Assembly (NCBI GenBank): GCA_039908525.1
Contig: JAMOAY010000016.1
Location: 16,360-80,359 of the forward strand
From: Magnetaquicoccus sp039908525
GTDB lineage: Bacteria; Pseudomonadota; Magnetococcia; Magnetococcales; Magnetaquicoccaceae
Direction: 5' to 3'
Length of the DNA stretch: 64,000 bases
Shown: one piece after another, positions 44,465-53,221 of the stretch
Position numbering within the stretch: position 1 is the first letter of the stretch
Layout of the letters: each line of letters starts with the position of its first letter
Translations under genes and position numbers: made by a program
Notes under the pieces: generated by a model
Seen by the model: the letters and a program-made list of their open reading frames with translations, nothing else
Told to the model about the DNA's origin: nothing
Database searches by the model: none

Positions 44465-46843
44465 ATGAAATTTACCCATCGATGGCTGTTGCAACATATC
44501 CAGACGGACCTTTCTCCCCAGACCATTGGCGAACGGCTGACCATGGCAGGCCTGGAGCTGGAGGGGTTGACCGATCTGCGCCAGGCTCTGGCCGGTGTGC
44601 AGAGCGGGCGGCTGCTGGAGGTGGCCCCCCACCCCGCCGCAGACCGCCTGACCCTCTGCCAAGTGGAGGTGGGCGAGGAGCGGTTGAGCATCGTCTGCGG
44701 GGCCACCAACCACCGCAGCGGCGACCGGGTAGCCGTGGCCCGGGTCGGTGCCACCCTGCCCAACGGCCTGATCATCCAGGAGAGCGCCATCCGTGGCCAA
44801 CGGTCATCCGGCATGCTCTGTTCCCGGGCCGAGTTGGGACTGACCGGTCCCTCCGAAGGCATCCTGATCCTGCCGCCGGAGACCGCCAGCGGCCTGCCCC
44901 TGGCCGAGGTGCTGGGGCGCGACGACCACCTTTTCGAGTTGAGCCTGACCCCCAATCGGGGTGACTGTCTGGGGGTGCGGGGCATCGCCCGGGAGCTGGG
45001 CGCCTTGACCCAAACCCCGCTGCGTCCCGTGCGACCCCAGGTGTCGGTCACCGACGACAGTCGCATGACGGTGGAGATCGAGGATGGCGCGGCCTGTCCC
45101 CGTTACGCCGGTCGGATCATCCGGGGGGTGCGGGTTGCCCCCAGCCCGGACTGGCTGCGCCTGCGCCTGGAGGTGGTGGGTCTGCGCAGCATCAATGCCG
45201 TGGTGGATATCACCAACTACATCCTGATGGATCTCAACCAGCCGCTGCATGCCTTTGACCTGGCCCTTTTGCGGGGCCCCCTGCAGGTGCGGCGGGCCCG
45301 GGCCGGGGAGTCGCTGCGCACCCTGGACGGCATGGTGCGCAGCCTGGATGAAGAGATGACGGTGATCGCCGATGCCCGGCGGGTTCTGGCCCTGGCGGGC
45401 ATCATGGGGGGTGAGGAGAGCGGCGTCACGGAGGCGACCACCGACCTGTTTCTGGAGTCGGCCTATTTTGAGCCGGGCCGCATCGCCCGCAGTGGGCGAC
45501 GCTTGGGGGTCCACAGCGACTCCCGCTACCGTTTCGAGCGGGGCACCGATCCCAATGGACTGTTGCTGGCCCTGGAACAGGCGACGGAGGCGATTCTGGC
45601 CCTGGCGGGCGGGGCGGCAGGACCCATCACCTGGGTGGATACGGGCAGCTGGTCGCCCCCGCCTCCCGTGGCCATGCGTCCACAGCGTATCAACCGCCTG
45701 GGGGGCATCGATCTGACCCCGGAGGCCATGGCGACCATGCTGGGCCACCTGGGCTGTCAGCCGGTGGGGGGTGACGAACAGAACCGGATCTTCCAACCCC
45801 CCAGCCACCGCCACGATCTGCGCCGGGAAGAGGATCTTCTGGAGGAGGTGATTCGCCTCTACGGGTACGACCGGGTGCAGACCGCGCTGCCCCGTCTGGT
45901 GCTCCAGGCGCCGGAGGGGGATCCGCCCGCCCTGGTTGGCGACACCGTGCGTCGCATCCTGGGTGGGCGGGGCTATCTGGAGGCGGTCAACTACGCCTTT
46001 GTCAGTGCCGAGTTGCAACAGCGGTTTGAACCGGGGCTTATCCCGACCGCCCTGCTCAATCCCATTTCGACGGAGCAGGCGGTGTTGCGCACCTGTCTGG
46101 CGGCGGGACTGGTGGAGAACGGTCAACGCAATCTCAGCCGTGGCAACAGTCGGCTGCGCCTGTTCGAGATGGGGCGTGTGTTTCTGCCCAGCGGGGCGGG
46201 CGGCTTGCAGGAGAGCCAGCGGTTGGCCGGTCTGCTCAGTGGGCCTTTGCAGGAGCGCAGTTGGCATACACCGCAGCGGGAGGCCGACTTTTTTGATCTC
46301 AAGGGGGAGGTGGAGGCCTTGTTGTCGGGTCTGGGTTGGGAGGGGGTGCGGTTTGCCGCAGGGGGACCCGCCTTTCTCCATCCCGGTCGTCAGGCCCTGA
46401 TCCTGAGTCGGGCGGGTACGCCGCTGGGGTGGATCGGCCAGCTGCATCCTGCGCTGCAGGAACAGATGGATCTGCCACAATCCTTGTTGCTTTTCGAGCT
46501 GGAGGAGAGGCTGTTTGCCGCCGGGGAGGGGGGGGTGTTGCCTGCCCGAGCGGCCAGTCGTTTCCCGGCGGTCGAGCGGGATTTTGCCTTCGTGGTGGCG
46601 GGTGAGCTGCCCAGTGCCGACTTGCTGGAGGAGATTGCCCGGCTGGATCCGGTTTTGATTCGCAGCACGACGCTGTTTGACCTGTACACCGGCCGTCACT
46701 GGGCGGCCAGCCACAAGGGGCTGGGGGTGCGGGTGTTGTTGCAGGCCGACGACCGCACCCTGACCGACCAGGAGGTGCAGGGGGTGGCCGAGCGGATCGT
46801 GGCCCGGATGGCGGAGCGGTTTGGCGCCACGTTGCGGAGTTGA
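44465..46843 (+). CDS. pheT: Phenylalanyl-tRNA synthetase beta subunit
   Basis: A 792-residue beta chain of the alpha2-beta2 synthetase for tRNA-Phe. The N-terminal OB-fold tRNA-binding domain has HPAADRLTLCQVEVG and IVCGATN. The editing B3/B4 domain has VDITNYILMDLNQPLHAFD, the B5 domain has RHDLRREEDLLEEVIRLYGYD, and the C terminus is the FDX-anticodon domain (FPAVERDFAFVV). Length is standard. Unusually, pheS is not adjacent: upstream is the kinase operon and downstream the repeat region, so the alpha subunit must be encoded elsewhere. Confidence 0.97.
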   Translation: MKFTHRWLLQHIQTDLSPQTIGERLTMAGLELEGLTDLRQALAGVQSGRLLEVAPHPAADRLTLCQVEVGEERLSIVCGATNHRSGDRVAVARVGATLPNGLIIQESAIRGQRSSGMLCSRAELGLTGPSEGILILPPETASGLPLAEVLGRDDHLFELSLTPNRGDCLGVRGIARELGALTQTPLRPVRPQVSVTDDSRMTVEIEDGAACPRYAGRIIRGVRVAPSPDWLRLRLEVVGLRSINAVVDITNYILMDLNQPLHAFDLALLRGPLQVRRARAGESLRTLDGMVRSLDEEMTVIADARRVLALAGIMGGEESGVTEATTDLFLESAYFEPGRIARSGRRLGVHSDSRYRFERGTDPNGLLLALEQATEAILALAGGAAGPITWVDTGSWSPPPPVAMRPQRINRLGGIDLTPEAMATMLGHLGCQPVGGDEQNRIFQPPSHRHDLRREEDLLEEVIRLYGYDRVQTALPRLVLQAPEGDPPALVGDTVRRILGGRGYLEAVNYAFVSAELQQRFEPGLIPTALLNPISTEQAVLRTCLAAGLVENGQRNLSRGNSRLRLFEMGRVFLPSGAGGLQESQRLAGLLSGPLQERSWHTPQREADFFDLKGEVEALLSGLGWEGVRFAAGGPAFLHPGRQALILSRAGTPLGWIGQLHPALQEQMDLPQSLLLFELEERLFAAGEGGVLPARAASRFPAVERDFAFVVAGELPSADLLEEIARLDPVLIRSTTLFDLYTGRHWAASHKGLGVRVLLQADDRTLTDQEVQGVAERIVARMAERFGATLRS

Positions 46844-46859
46844 AGGGCTGTCAAGTCCC

Positions 46860-47258
46860 ATGGGGTCCAGGGGAGATTATCTCCCCTGGCGGGTTGCAAG
46901 GGCGGAGCCCTTGCATGCAAGGCGCGCTTTCACAAAGCAAATTTCCGCAGGAAATTTGCGCAGCGCGCACAAAACCCGCCCCGCAGGGGCGGACTCCTGG
47001 AGGGCGGCAGCCCGACATACCCCCTGGCGGCTTGGGAAAGTTTTAGGGAAGACTGAATCGTTGTCCCATCCCGCAGGGGTCTGAGATATGATGACGGTGC
47101 GTGTCGGGCTGCCGCCCTCCCGAGGTGCCCCTGCGGGGCGTTTTGGGCGCGCGGCGCCAATTTCCTGCGGAAATTGGCTTGGGTAAAGCGCGCCTTGCAT
47201 GCAGGGGATCCGCCCCTACACCCCGCCAGGGGGAATGATTCCCCCTGGACCCCCCGCC
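46860..47258. repeat. About 400-bp inverted-repeat element made of nested palindromes
   Basis: The left arm (about 46860-47018) and right arm (about 47101-47258) are imperfect reverse complements over about 155 bp and flank an 82-bp centre. Each arm contains, in order from outside: a ggtccagggg...cccctgg hairpin, an agggcgga-gccctt unit, gcatgcaaggcgcgc, a caaatttcc-gca-ggaaatttg-type hairpin, gcccc-gca-ggggc, and gggcggcagcccgaca. No gene is seen in it. It separates convergent pheT and the tolC-like gene. It accounts for the whole gap. Confidence 0.8.
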
Positions 47259-47272
47259 ACTTTCTGCATGCG

Positions 47273-49933
47273 TCAGTGCAACAGCGCCTCGTTGGGGCAC
47301 CCCTGCTGCTCTTCCCAGCGCGGGTTGTCCGCCGTGCCGGTCACGATGCCCGTCTCCTTCTGAATGGTGCGCCTGGCCTGCAAACTGGCGTCATAACTGG
47401 CAAACGGCCCAACCAGCAGACGATGGATGGTCCGCCCCTCCGGAGAGATCACCACATCCCGCTGGTTGGTGATCTGCAGCTGATGGAGCTGCTGTCTGAC
47501 CCGATCCCGCTCCTCTTCGCTCAGGAAGGCCCCCACGTGCAGGTAAAAGGGTCCCTCCGCGCGATGAGGATAGAGTGGCCCCTGCTCCGTGAGGGGCGGG
47601 GCAGGCTGCGGAATACCCGCCGCAAAAGGCCCGCTCGGCGCAAAGGCGGGCACCGGTGGCCCCTTTCCGATCTGCGCACCCTCTCCCTGCTCCGACGGGG
47701 GGTCGACCACCACCAACCCGGCATGGGCGTGCAACGCCGGAGACCACGCCCGGTTGCGCACCCAACCACTGGTGACACCGGCCCAGCCATCCACCAACCG
47801 CCTCGCCTGCGCCAGGTCGGAAAAATCGGCAAAGGGACCCACCAACAGCCGCATGACCTGCCGATTGTCCTGGGTGTGGACCCGCTCCAGCAGGGTGGCG
47901 GCACCGTGTGCGGCCAATACCTTGCTGAGGGAATCGCTGCTCGCCACATCGGGATAGAGCCCGACACACACGTAAAAGGGGCCCTGACCCATCCTGGGCA
48001 GGGGCGCCTCCGCGAAAACCGACCACAGGGAGGAGAGCGCCGGCTCCGCAGCACGGTCGCCCGGCGCCTGGTTCGGCAACGGCAGCTCCGGGCGACGACC
48101 CGACTCCGGTACGACGGGAAGGGTCTGGGCGGCGACCGGCAACGGGGCCTGGGGGGGCTGCGCGTCGGCGGTCTGTTCTGCGGCGGGTGCCAGCGCAGAC
48201 GCCGGCTGCCCGGACGACGGGGTCAGAGGCCGTGAGCCGTTGGGAAAACTCTCGACCTGCCACGCCACCTGCACCGGGGGGGCCGCAGGGGCTGGTGTGG
48301 CGGTGCCCCCCCTGGCCGCCGGCGGCAAGGTGGCCACCGCCGGCGGATCCACAACCCAGGTGCTCTCCGTCCCCTGAGCTGTGGCAGAGCGGGTCGGTTG
48401 TGCCGTTGGCGCCTCGCCATACAGCCGCTGCCGGGTGCCGGCGGGCAGCGAAACGGGCGCGGCAGGACGGCCCTTCTGGGGCGGTGGGGCAGGATCCACC
48501 CGCGCGGGTGCGGCCGGCCACAGAGAGGGTGATGGCTCCATCCGCGCAGGCGCGGAGACGACGGTCGGCGTCTCGGCCATTGTTTTCTTTTCGGCCACCA
48601 CGGTCAGGGCATGTTCCGGGACCAGCGGCCAACCCAACGCCGCCCACAAGCGGATGCGGGCCAGCCGATACTGGAAACGGCTGCGGACCAGACCGGTCTG
48701 AATCGTCAGGGTCTCCGATTGGGCGTCCAGCAGCTCCAGAATGGTGCGAATGCCCGCCAGAAAGGACTCCTGCAACCCCTCCAGGGCCCTCTGACTGGCG
48801 CGCAGGGCCTTCTCCTGGGCGACAATCGCCGACTGCAGGTGGGCGATATCCATGCGGGCCTCCTGGGCCTCCCGCACCGCCAGCATGCGCAGACGATCCA
48901 CATCGGCCACCCGTCCCTCCCACTCGGCCTGGGCCTGCCGGGTGCGGGAGGCCATCGCCCCGCCGTTGAACACCGGGACATCCAGCAACACCATGGAGTT
49001 CTGACTCTCCTGCTCCTCTTTGCGGGAAATTCCGGACAGACCACCCTGTTCCGAATCCCAGGTATGGCTGGCCGTATAGGTAAAGCGCACCGTGGGCAGC
49101 TGCTCGGCCTGCCTGATTTTGGTGGCGAGATCGGCCTCCTGGGAACGGGCGCGGGCGGCCCGGATATCCGCCCGCGCCTCGACATGTTCGGCCAGACGGG
49201 TTTCAAACTGGGGTGGCTCCTGCCAGCGGAACTCCGGCAGGGCCAGTCGGGCGGTGGGGTACTCGCCCACCACCTCGGCATAGCCGGCCGCCGCCTTTTC
49301 CAGGGTGTTGCGGGCAGTGGCCCGGCTGGCTTCGGCCTGGGCCGCCCTGGATTCCGCCTCATGGACCTCGGTTTCTGCCGACTCCCCGGCCTTGAAGCGC
49401 AGCGCGACGACCTGAGCATGGCGGGCGGTGACCCGCGCAAAATTTTCCGACAGCTCGTAGGTCTCCCGGGCCTCCAACCAGTTGGAGGTCAGTGTGGCCA
49501 CCCGCACCACCAGCTCCTGCTGGGCAAAATCCAGATCCGCGACCGCTGCATCGATATGGGGTACGCTTTGTTTGCGTCCCAGCAGGCTGGCGTAGTTGAA
49601 CAGGGGCTGGGTGACGGACAGTCCGATCTGGGTGGGCTCGTTGCTGCTGGCCGTGCGCGAGGTCAGGTGGCGGGTGGTCTCATCCACGGTCTTGGAGGCG
49701 GACAGGTTGACCGTCGGCAGCAGTTTGGATAGATTTTGCGGCTCGGTCTCCCGCGCGGCGCGCAGGGCCGCAGCCTGGCGCTGCAGGGTCGGGCTGCGGC
49801 CCTGCGCGTTGTCCACGGCCACCCAGAAAGCCTGTGGGCTGGCCACCTCGCCGAGAGAGATCCGGGCGCCCAGCAGCCAGAGCAGACCGAGCGTGCACCC
49901 GACCCACAGCGGAACCCTATGCCTCGGCGGCAT
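47273..49933 (-). CDS. TolC-family outer-membrane channel fused to two SPOR domains
   Basis: An 886-residue protein. The signal peptide (about residues 1-30) is followed by a TolC/OEP-like region of about 420 residues with long coiled helices and two membrane-strand regions. Examples are GLSVTQPLFNYASLLG, NSMVLLDVPVFNGG and LRASQRALEGLQESFLAGIRTILELLDAQ. A Pro/Ala-rich linker of about 180 residues leads to two SPOR-type repeats: GPFYVCVGLYPDVASSDSLSKVL...LLVGPFADF and GPFYLHVGAFLSEEERDRVR...LLVGPFASY. SPOR domains bind denuded peptidoglycan at division sites. TolC gives the outer-membrane duct of type I secretion. ATG 49933 has GAGG six bases upstream. It is divergent from the HlyD-like gene of the same system. 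Confidence 0.82.
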   Translation of the reverse strand: MPPRHRVPLWVGCTLGLLWLLGARISLGEVASPQAFWVAVDNAQGRSPTLQRQAAALRAARETEPQNLSKLLPTVNLSASKTVDETTRHLTSRTASSNEPTQIGLSVTQPLFNYASLLGRKQSVPHIDAAVADLDFAQQELVVRVATLTSNWLEARETYELSENFARVTARHAQVVALRFKAGESAETEVHEAESRAAQAEASRATARNTLEKAAAGYAEVVGEYPTARLALPEFRWQEPPQFETRLAEHVEARADIRAARARSQEADLATKIRQAEQLPTVRFTYTASHTWDSEQGGLSGISRKEEQESQNSMVLLDVPVFNGGAMASRTRQAQAEWEGRVADVDRLRMLAVREAQEARMDIAHLQSAIVAQEKALRASQRALEGLQESFLAGIRTILELLDAQSETLTIQTGLVRSRFQYRLARIRLWAALGWPLVPEHALTVVAEKKTMAETPTVVSAPARMEPSPSLWPAAPARVDPAPPPQKGRPAAPVSLPAGTRQRLYGEAPTAQPTRSATAQGTESTWVVDPPAVATLPPAARGGTATPAPAAPPVQVAWQVESFPNGSRPLTPSSGQPASALAPAAEQTADAQPPQAPLPVAAQTLPVVPESGRRPELPLPNQAPGDRAAEPALSSLWSVFAEAPLPRMGQGPFYVCVGLYPDVASSDSLSKVLAAHGAATLLERVHTQDNRQVMRLLVGPFADFSDLAQARRLVDGWAGVTSGWVRNRAWSPALHAHAGLVVVDPPSEQGEGAQIGKGPPVPAFAPSGPFAAGIPQPAPPLTEQGPLYPHRAEGPFYLHVGAFLSEEERDRVRQQLHQLQITNQRDVVISPEGRTIHRLLVGPFASYDASLQARRTIQKETGIVTGTADNPRWEEQQGCPNEALLH

Positions 49934-50156
49934 ACGGTGCCTCACGGCCCGGCGCGCCGGGACGACCGCAGAAGGAGGCTGCAACACGGGACCGGTTTGC
50001 CCGTTGCGGGGAGAGAATCACAGAGAGCACGTAAAGAATCCCGTTGATTGGCTTGCAAATTGCTTTAGAATCCTTGATGTCAACGGAGAGTTGGTCAGAC
50101 TCGATTGAGGGCATGTCACGCAATAAATTTGCCAAAACAGGTCACGCACAACCACT

Positions 50157-51503
50157 ATGACAGTTCGCAAGTCGGCAAGCAACCCTACCCTCATCCGGGT
50201 GATGGCGGATATGGGCAATGTGCGTGAATCGGGTGCGCCTGCCCTGGTGCGGGATACCGTCGGGTTGATTGCGGGTTCCCTGGTTGTGGGTCTGGTCTGG
50301 GCCGGGATGGCCCACGTCAAAGAGGTGGCCCATGTACCGGGACAGGTGGTCCCCACCCAATCGGTGCAGACCGTTCAGCATCTGGAGGGGGGGGTGGTCG
50401 CCGAGGTGCTGGTGCAGGACAACCAGCGGGTCGAGAAAGAGCAGCTTCTGCTGCGCATGGACAAGCAGCAATCGGTGCCGGAGAGGGAACAGACCCTGTT
50501 GCACGCCCGGGGTCTGGAGGCGCGGGCCCTGCGCCTGCGGGCCTTTCTGACCGAAGGGGAGGCCGGCAAGGCCTACCTCAAAACCCTGCAAAAAGAGCCT
50601 TTGTATGCCGAGCAGTGGGAGATTTACCAAAATCAGCGGATCTCCCTCCGGGACAACCTGGCGGCGCTGGACAGCCAGATCGCCCAGCGACAGGCGGATA
50701 TCGACCAGGCCAGGGGGGATCTGCAGGCTGCCTACAGGCAGTGGGAAGTGAGTGGGGAACTGGTCAAGATTCGCAAGGAGTTGCTGGACCAGCAGGCCAT
50801 CTCCCGTCTGGTCTACCTGGAGACCCTGCGCACCCACATCACCGCCCAGGGGGAGATAGAGCGGTTCAAAAAGCAGATCGAAAACATGCAGGGCGCCTTG
50901 CAGGAGGTGCAGCAGCGACGCAGAAAAACGATCGCCGACGCCCACCAGGTGGCCAACGATGAACTGGCTGCGATTGTCAACGAACTGGCACAGGTTAAGG
51001 AAACGTTGACGCGCATCGAGGACCGTGTGGTGCGCACCGATGTGCGGGCCCCCGTGCGGGGGATCGTGCAGGAGCTCAAGGTGCACACACCGGGGACGGT
51101 GGTGCAGTCGGGGGAGCTCCTGATGCGTATCGTGCCGGTGGACGAAACGGGGGAGGAGAGTCTGGAGGTGGAGGTGCGCATTCCGCCCAACGAGATTGGC
51201 CGGGTCACCAGCGGGCAGACGGTGGTGGTCAAGTTCAGCAGCTATGAATTTTCCCATTTTGGCACCGTCTCCGGTCGCCTGGTGACGCTCTCTCCCAGCG
51301 TTCTGCGGGATGACCAGGGCAATCCCTACTATCGGGGCGGTGTGGTGCTGAACAGCCGTTTTGTCGGGGGGCAGCCGGGCGTCAATCCCATCCAGACGGG
51401 CATGCAGACCCAGGTGGATATCCTGTTGGGGGAGAAGAGCATCCTGCGCGGGTTGGCGGCGGCCCTGTCGCGCTCTGTGAGCGGTGGATTCAACGAGCGA
51501 TGA
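50157..51503 (+). CDS. HlyD-family periplasmic adaptor of type I secretion (first)
   Basis: A 448-residue membrane-fusion protein. A short cytoplasmic N terminus, one membrane helix (about residues 36-56), then the biotinyl-lipoyl half motif VQTVQHLEGGVVAEVLVQDNQRVEKEQLLL. A long alpha-helical coiled hairpin follows (about 95-290). The second lipoyl half and beta-barrel have VRAPVRGIVQELKVHTPGTVV and RIPPNEIGRVTSGQTVVVKF. It bridges the inner-membrane ABC exporter and the TolC channel. It differs from the second adaptor of the locus but shares the same C-terminal barrel motif, so the two are paralogues. The ribosome-binding site is weak. Confidence 0.9.
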   Translation: MTVRKSASNPTLIRVMADMGNVRESGAPALVRDTVGLIAGSLVVGLVWAGMAHVKEVAHVPGQVVPTQSVQTVQHLEGGVVAEVLVQDNQRVEKEQLLLRMDKQQSVPEREQTLLHARGLEARALRLRAFLTEGEAGKAYLKTLQKEPLYAEQWEIYQNQRISLRDNLAALDSQIAQRQADIDQARGDLQAAYRQWEVSGELVKIRKELLDQQAISRLVYLETLRTHITAQGEIERFKKQIENMQGALQEVQQRRRKTIADAHQVANDELAAIVNELAQVKETLTRIEDRVVRTDVRAPVRGIVQELKVHTPGTVVQSGELLMRIVPVDETGEESLEVEVRIPPNEIGRVTSGQTVVVKFSSYEFSHFGTVSGRLVTLSPSVLRDDQGNPYYRGGVVLNSRFVGGQPGVNPIQTGMQTQVDILLGEKSILRGLAAALSRSVSGGFNER

Positions 51504-51535
51504 TGTGGTTTTTAAAATAGTTTTTAAACTATGAT

Positions 51536-51560
51536 GGGTCCAGGGGGCGGAGCCCCTGTC
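51536..51560. repeat. GC-rich intergenic palindrome (family copy 6)
   Basis: gggtccaggggg-cgga-gcccctg, preceded by an AT-rich stretch; between the first adaptor and the glycosyltransferase-methyltransferase gene. Confidence 0.5.
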
Positions 51561-51605
51561 GTGGATGGAACAATGATCAACGCATGAAAACGGGATGAGA
51601 CGCGG

Positions 51606-53183
51606 ATGACGATGAACACCGACCCGGTTGCCCCGCACCAGCAGACCCTGTTTGTCTCCGTCGCCAGCTACCGGGACAGTGAATGCCCCTGGACGTTGGC
51701 GGACCTGTTCGCCAAGGCCCGATATCCCGAGCGCATTTTTGTCGGCGTGTTGTGGCAGGTGGCGCCCGAGGATCCCGACACCCTGTGCGAGATACCGGTG
51801 CGGCCGGCCCAGGTGCGGGGCATTCGGGTGGACGCCGCCTCCAGCCTGGGGGTCTGCTGGGCCCGGAGCCGCATTCAGGCCGAATTGTGGCAGGGCGAGG
51901 ACTACTATCTGCAAATCGACAGCCACAGCCGCTTTGCCCCCCAGTGGGATGTCATCCTGTTGGAGAGTCTGGCCGCCTGTCCCTCTCCCAAACCGGTGCT
52001 GACCACCCATCCGATCGGCTACGAACCTCCCGACACCCTCACCCCGGATCTGCTGCCGATCCTGCTGGCTGGCCGTTTCAACGATGCCGGGGTTCTGATG
52101 CCCAAGGCCAAGGGACTCTCTCTCCCCTTTGTTCCCGACCGCCCCGCACCCACCGCCTTCATCGGCGCCGGCCTGGTTTTTGGCGCCTCGGCGCTGGTGC
52201 GGGAGGTGCCGTACGACCCCAATCTCTATTTCCATGGCGAAGAGGTCAGTCTGGCGGTACGGCTCTGGACCCACGGCTACGACCTGTTCAATCCCCACCG
52301 GGTGATCCTCTACCACGATTACACCGATCGCGGCCGGCGGCGCCACTGGAGCGACCACCAGGACTGGCCGACCCTCAACCGTCGCTCCGAGGCCCGCCTG
52401 CAGCATTTGCTGGCGATGCAGACATGCCATGATGCCGAGGCGCTGCGCGACCTGGAGCGCTACGGCCTGGGTGCGGTGCGCACCCTGCAGGAGTACGAGG
52501 CCTTCGCCGACGTCGATTTTGTACGGCGTCGCATCGGTCCCCGGGCGGCCGATGGCCAATTTCCCCTGCTGGTCGCGGAGAGCGAGGAGCAGTTGGCCCG
52601 GCGGCGCTGTTTCAGCCAGATCCACGACGGCAACCTCTGGAAGGCGTGGGAGACCCGCAGCGGACCCGGTTCCACCTGGAAGGCCACCATCGAGTTGCGG
52701 CAGAGCCTGCGACAGACCTTCCGCGACCTGGGGGTGCGGACTCTGCTGGATGCCGGCTGCGGCGATCTGGTCTGGAATGCCGACTTGACGGAGGCGTTGG
52801 AACTCTATCTGGGCTTTGATGTCGTGGCCGCTCTGGTGGAGCGCAACCGGGTGCTGTACGGGCAGCGCAAAAACCACTTTTTCAACACCGCCGATGTCTG
52901 TTGCGATCCGCTGCCGCGCGTGGATGCCATCCTCTGCCGGAACATCCTGACCCACCTGCCCAACCCGGATGTCCAGCTGGCCCTGCGCAATTTCAAACAC
53001 AGTGAGGCGCGTTATCTGCTGGCCACCACCTTTCCCGGAAAAGAGAACCGGCCGATCGAGGTGGGACAGTGGCGGCCAACGGATCTGACGGCGGTGCCTT
53101 TTTCTCTGCCGGCGCCTCGGGTGTTGCTGCCGGATGGCACCCAGGGGGGCTGTATCGGGGTTTGGAAGTTGGCCGACTGGTAG
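51606..53183 (+). CDS. Glycosyltransferase (PF11397 GlcNAc-transferase-like) fused to a SAM methyltransferase
   Basis: A 525-residue cytoplasmic protein. Residues 1-280 match the GT60-like GlcNAc-transferase pattern: LFVSVASYRDSECPWTLADLF, the DxD-like metal site in YLQIDSHSRF, and the FIGAGLVFGASALVREVPYDP acceptor region. Residues 340-525 form a Rossmann methyltransferase: motif I LLDAGCGDLVWN, a post-motif LGFDVVAALVE, and ILCRNILTHLPN as motif IV/V. The eukaryotic founder of this glycosyltransferase family adds GlcNAc to hydroxyproline of Skp1. The combination with a methyltransferase and the setting between the T1SS adaptor and ABC genes suggest it modifies the exported protein. ATG 51612 is an alternative start. 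Confidence 0.8.
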   Translation: MTMNTDPVAPHQQTLFVSVASYRDSECPWTLADLFAKARYPERIFVGVLWQVAPEDPDTLCEIPVRPAQVRGIRVDAASSLGVCWARSRIQAELWQGEDYYLQIDSHSRFAPQWDVILLESLAACPSPKPVLTTHPIGYEPPDTLTPDLLPILLAGRFNDAGVLMPKAKGLSLPFVPDRPAPTAFIGAGLVFGASALVREVPYDPNLYFHGEEVSLAVRLWTHGYDLFNPHRVILYHDYTDRGRRRHWSDHQDWPTLNRRSEARLQHLLAMQTCHDAEALRDLERYGLGAVRTLQEYEAFADVDFVRRRIGPRAADGQFPLLVAESEEQLARRRCFSQIHDGNLWKAWETRSGPGSTWKATIELRQSLRQTFRDLGVRTLLDAGCGDLVWNADLTEALELYLGFDVVAALVERNRVLYGQRKNHFFNTADVCCDPLPRVDAILCRNILTHLPNPDVQLALRNFKHSEARYLLATTFPGKENRPIEVGQWRPTDLTAVPFSLPAPRVLLPDGTQGGCIGVWKLADW

Positions 53184-53221
53184 GCCTGGCAGGCGTGGCT
53201 CATCCAGGTGTTGAAACAGGT

